This document shows, piece after piece, positions 60,665-64,000 of a stretch of DNA of 64,000 bases (position 1 is the stretch's first letter; each line of letters opens with the position of its first letter). The translations under genes and the position numbers were made by a program. The stretch spans positions 7,254,001 through 7,318,000 of the forward strand of contig NC_058195.1 of the NCBI RefSeq assembly GCF_907165205.1, given 5' to 3'. The notes beneath the pieces were generated by a model. It saw only the letters and a list, made by a program, of their open reading frames with translations. It did no database searches and was not told the origin of the DNA. The DNA is from Coccinella septempunctata (taxonomy: Eukaryota; Arthropoda; Insecta; Coleoptera; Coccinellidae).

Positions 60665-60691
60665 CACAGATTTGATAATATTAAGTCTATG
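60665..60691. mobile_element. 27-bp hairpin micro-insertion, first of a tandem pair
   Basis: Starts CACAGATTTGAT and ends ATTAAGTCTATG (8 of 12 paired). Flanked by TGACTGAC (60657-60664) and TGACTGAG (60692-60699). The left arm is degraded, but the flanks agree with the next insertion. Confidence 0.5.
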
Positions 60692-60699
60692 TGACTGAG

Positions 60700-61303
60700 C
60701 ATAGACCTAATAACGCTTTATTAAGGCCCGTTTGCACCAATCCCCCTTAAAAAGAGTACTTAACTAAGCGTAGTTTCATTGTCAGTTGCACGACTGCGGC
60801 TTAACAGAATCTTAAGTAAGGGGCCCTTAAGTTTTCATATCTAGTGATATTTCAGTTTTTTTATTTTGGTGCAACTTCATTCTAGTCTAATAAAGCCTTT
60901 TCATTGGTTGGCCGGTTGCCGATGATCGTTGTCATTTCATTAACCTAACTTTATGGTCCTGTCAGTCAGTGTCAATTAAACTATTATATTATTATCAAAG
61001 AGTGACAACTTTTTGTTGCTGAATTAGCATTATTATTGATAATGAAATGGATTGTCAAATAAAAGGTACTTGACGTTATTAGAAAACCCACGGCAGTTCT
61101 GCAGCCAGTTTATGAGTTCAACAAATTATTTTAGGTTAGAATCCCGCCCTTAAATACCTAAGTGGTCATTACAGGAGCGTTTAAATTTGAGGCTAGCTTT
61201 AGCCATTTAAATGTCACTTCACAGTTGGTGCAACGTAATTTAAGTTCATTTTAAGGGACACTTAACACTAGGTGCGTTTGGTGCAAACGGGTCTAAGTCT
61301 ATG
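60700..61303. mobile_element. 32-bp hairpin micro-insertion split by a MITE
   Basis: The left part CATAGACCTAATAA is identical to the arm at 11775. The right part GTCTATG lies 600 bases away, because the element 60725-61293 sits inside. Setting that aside, the arms pair at 13 of 14 positions. Flanks TGACTGAG (60692-60699) and TGACTGAC (61304-61311) match 7 of 8. Confidence 0.6.
60725..61293. mobile_element. PIF/Harbinger-like MITE, 569 bp
   Basis: Terminal inverted repeats GGCCCGTTTGCACCAA and TTGGTGCAAACGGGTC (15 of 16 paired) with TAA duplicated on both sides, matching the 3-bp TWA duplications of PIF/Harbinger. Subterminal TTAAG words recur on both strands, and no transposase is present. 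Confidence 0.8.
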
Positions 61304-61515
61304 TGACTGACGTAGATTTGTTTACATTTGCGTTTGGTAAAAACGTCAAAAACCTTGAATTTTTGAAGCTTTCTTCTTTTTATTTCCGATCTGGCTTCTG
61401 GGTCGAAAATATTCGCTGGATACGTCCTTCGTTTGGCATTTTTGGCGTCTAAATCAGCTGATTTTCCCTCTCCCACTTGGTGCTTACGAAATAAGTGTAA
61501 TACCGAAAAGTGACC

Positions 61516-62123
61516 GTTATTCGATTTTTGAATTGACAAGAAAACAGATTGAAAAATTCAAAACCCCACTTAGGTTGGGTTCATACAGCGTTACTAAGAA
61601 CTAAGGAATAGATCAATCTAATTGGCAGATGGCTTTCACTTGTTTGCCATTTGCCATTGTACTGATCAATTTCTAAGGCCTCAATTCTCAGGAGCTCTGC
61701 ATGAACCCAGTTGAAGGAACGTCAATTATAATTCAATGCTTCGTTAAAATTTAAATCCTCCATCAAACTGTGAATGTATCCCATATGAAAGGGTTCGTAA
61801 TTTAAAATAAAAATCGAAGTGTTCGAGCATTTAATTCTGTGCGTTACTTTCACTCAATCCGTATATTCAGCAGATGGAAACAGTATACAAAAAACAAAAC
61901 ATGAGAGAGCAGCTTAACGACACACGTTGTTATGATAGCGGTATCCACATTCGACGAAAAATTCACGAAATATACAAACAACTCGGCCCGTTTCTTTCGA
62001 TTCCCGGTTTCGCGCGATCCGAATGGTTTTTCTATCCGCATTCTCCCGGTAATAATCGGCAATTAAAATCTAGTTTAGTACGGACCATTGCGCGCAAGAC
62101 CTCTATCGCCTTTCCAAATTCCG
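61516..62123. other. Spacer, possible promoter near the right end
   Basis: AT-rich to about 61930, then gradually richer in G+C with CpG before the candidate exon at 62124, as expected for a promoter/5' UTR. No other feature seen. Confidence 0.35.
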
Positions 62124-62362
62124 ATGTTTTCTTGGGAAGAATTGGCGCGATTGTTTTTCGTGGAAGTTCCGCGTTTGTGGGTGACGTTTTTGAAAGGTTC
62201 GCTGAGTAAGTTCTTCCCCGACATGTTGGCCAAAAATCCGGACAGGAGGACGTGGAATACGTTCGGCGTTAGGCGTACGAACTCGCTGTGGAAACGTACC
62301 TGCCGATCAAGGTTTTTGAGGTCACTCCGATGGCCCTCCACGAAGAGGGAGAGGTCCGTTAG
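62124..62362 (+). CDS. Candidate alternative first exon, unidentified gene
   Basis: The ATG at 62124 opens MFSWEELARLFFVEVPRLWV and the frame runs 79 codons (including FFPDMLAKNPDRRTWNTF) into an Arg-rich end KRERSVR at a GTGAGG donor, phase 2. G+C is raised relative to flanks and third positions favour G/C. Not recognised. Same phase, strand and AG/GT junction as the other two starts, so it may feed the same downstream exon. Confidence 0.5.
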
Positions 62363-62513
62363 GTGAGGAACAGTTGGTTTTTTCTATGAACCATTTGAAA
62401 CTCCATCAACGATGAAAATTAAACTTGTGATTTTATTGTTGATTCATTTTCGCTGATTACAAAGAAATCAACACCCATCATAGATAAGTTAGTTGATTTT
62501 TTAGTGGATAATA

Positions 62514-63443
62514 GAGTCATTCGGGGCAACTGTGTGCACTTTTGCCTTTCAAGCCATACCCTGTTTCAAATGTTGAAGCTAGGAAAATTAAAACATATTC
62601 ATAAGATAGAGAATTTTCTAATCTATAAGAAAACATCAGAAAGCAAACAAACAAAAACGTTTTCTTTCCGCAAAAAAGAATTTAATAGAGAAAGTCGGAG
62701 TGCGTTCACATGCCTCGTATTGCGGGTAAGTGTGCGCACCCTCATGGGGTAAGTGAACGCAGTGCTTAGTGAACCACACAATCAAAACAAATTACAAAAT
62801 AATGTCATCAAAATGTTACAATATTAGAGAAATGCTGTTTATTTTCAATACAGAAGCGCTTTTTTACAAGCAGTGCATTATTGTGCGTGCCACAATTCTT
62901 GGTGAACACAACACTTGATACATTCCCCTGTTGGTGGCTCTTCATATTTTTCCGAACAAATAGGACAATAGTGATCGAGTCTTAACCAAGAAAATCAACA
63001 ATGTCATAATTTATTCCTCACTGAACTAATGCCCATATAATGAATCTATGCGCACACTTACCCGCGCACACTTTCCCCAGTAAGCCAAAATTTGAATTGA
63101 CGTTCTTATAGAGTTGAGCAGCTAAGAGAACATAAAATTTTTTATTATATATTTAGATTAATATGCCCCTGATCGAATAAAATATTGCTTAACACTGTCG
63201 AACTCGGAATTTGGACCTGGCAGAATTTGCAGTGATGCTGAAAATTAACAAGAAAACTAGTGAATTTGATTGATTGCAAATAAAAAGTTAACGAAACGTT
63301 GCACGTCGCACTCTTGAGAAGAACAAATTTGGGGATTCTGCGCCATTGCTTCACCCAAATGAACCCCTCTTTCATACATTGCATAGTCGAGATATACGCA
63401 CTGCGCACACTTACCCACTGCGCTCAGTTACCCCAAATGACTC
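62514..63443 (-). mobile_element. pogo-like transposon remnant with C-terminal zinc finger
   Basis: Bounded by TA and inverted ends GAGTCATTCGGGGCAACTG and CAGTTACCCCAAATGACTC. On the minus strand 62976-62878 encodes DHYCPICSEKYEEPPTG followed by ECIKCC and LWHA, then a stop. This resembles the Cys-rich zinc finger at the C-terminus of insect pogo/jerky-type DDE transposases. The rest of the transposase is missing. GTAAGTGTGCGC words recur inverted within it. Confidence 0.6.
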
Positions 63444-63737
63444 TACATTTCGATCAACAAATGAGGAGTTTCAACATGTTTCATAATCTTTTAACATCAT
63501 TGAGGCTATGAACTGGCCCATGATCATTCACTGCGATACAAGGTTAACCCAGTATTTTACTCCCCAGGTTTTATACCCCAACCCCAATAGTGTCACTTGA
63601 TTATGTAGGGTCCACATTTGACACCACCGTCTATAGAAGACTTCTTCTGACTCAAAGGTCAGTACAAATGTTGAATTTCCCGCATAGTCGAGTTTGAAAA
63701 AATTTGGCCACAGTTTATATTCTCTGGTTGAAAACTA

Positions 63738-64000
63738 CACTGCTCAAAAATTGAAGTGGATATCCGGGGAAAAACGATGATTGCGTATTACACACTCAAA
63801 ACATGGTCCTCGTAACTTACCTAATTTAAAAAAATACGAGAAACTCATTTAGTGGGGGGTGGAAGAGCAAGAGTTACAACCGTCGCACAAGATCGGCTAA
63901 TTCGGTTCATTTCATGAAGCCAACAACTTTTTTGGTGGCCCAGTGCGTGTTTGGGGAGGCATTTATATTAATGGGCCCACAGTTCTTCTCAATCTCATCT
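63738..64000 (+). mobile_element. Tc1-like transposon, deleted, cut by window end
   Basis: After a TA, the sequence starts CACTGCTCAAAAATTGAAG, a typical Tc1-like inverted-repeat start. It contains a piece with GRARVTTVAQDRLIRF, resembling the N-terminal DNA-binding part, and then, only about 40 bases later, RVWGGIYINGPTVLL, which resembles the catalytic core around the conserved WGG. The close spacing implies an internal deletion. The right end lies outside the window. Confidence 0.6.

Larger units (their letters stand above)
60479..61515 (+). repeat. Dispersed repeat, copy C, broken by nested insertions
   Basis: Same order of blocks as copy B, but interrupted by a hairpin at 60593-60620, a double hairpin locus at 60657-61311 and a Harbinger-like MITE inside the second of these. 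Without the inserts it is about the size of copy B. Confidence 0.7.

Overview
The window is animal nuclear DNA, almost certainly from an insect and most likely a beetle. It is AT-rich and has short GT-AG introns next to very long ones. The three recognisable genes are insect-like, and the spaces between and inside them are packed with DNA transposons and their deletion derivatives (mariner, Tc1-like, pogo-like, PIF/Harbinger-like MITEs, foldback elements). Beetle is an inference from this repeat style; no sequence search was possible.

Layout. 2.2-30.2 kb, plus strand: a complete gene for non-muscle myosin II heavy chain (zipper), in 13 constitutive coding exons plus one 12-nt microexon, with a 12.2-kb first coding intron. 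33.8-38.7 kb, minus strand: a complete USP7-type ubiquitin hydrolase in 17 coding exons. 42.2-44.05 kb, plus strand: a complete serine hydroxymethyltransferase in 7 exons, whose first exon carries two in-frame ATGs that fit mitochondrial and cytosolic forms. 45.2-62.4 kb, plus strand: the 5' part of a gene I do not recognise. One two-exon start (45.2-46.1 kb) and two candidate alternative first exons (57.6 and 62.1 kb) all end in the same splice phase, so a common body probably lies beyond the right edge. An isolated minus-strand exon-like block sits at 47.8 kb. The three recognised proteins belong to separate jobs (actomyosin contractility, deubiquitination, one-carbon metabolism) and do not form a pathway.

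The most unusual signal is a family of extremely small hairpin insertions, 19-39 bp long, with ends CATAGAC...GTCTATG or close variants. Several are flanked by perfect 8-bp direct repeats, the target-site duplication length of hAT transposons. Eight candidate copies are seen, five with perfect or 7/8 duplications at independent sites. One lies inside a foldback MITE that itself lies inside a tandem array; another was later split by a Harbinger-like MITE; a third has a related repeat copy in the window that lacks the insertion.

Other notable points: two GC-AG introns and a shortened loop 2 in zipper; a 57-bp piece of the zipper motor exon lying in a zipper intron and differing only at third codon positions; a 1,742-bp element with 31-bp perfect inverted ends and a 9-bp target duplication; two ~570-bp foldback elements with similar ends; a 20-bp satellite that reverses orientation; and twin pentanucleotide arrays.
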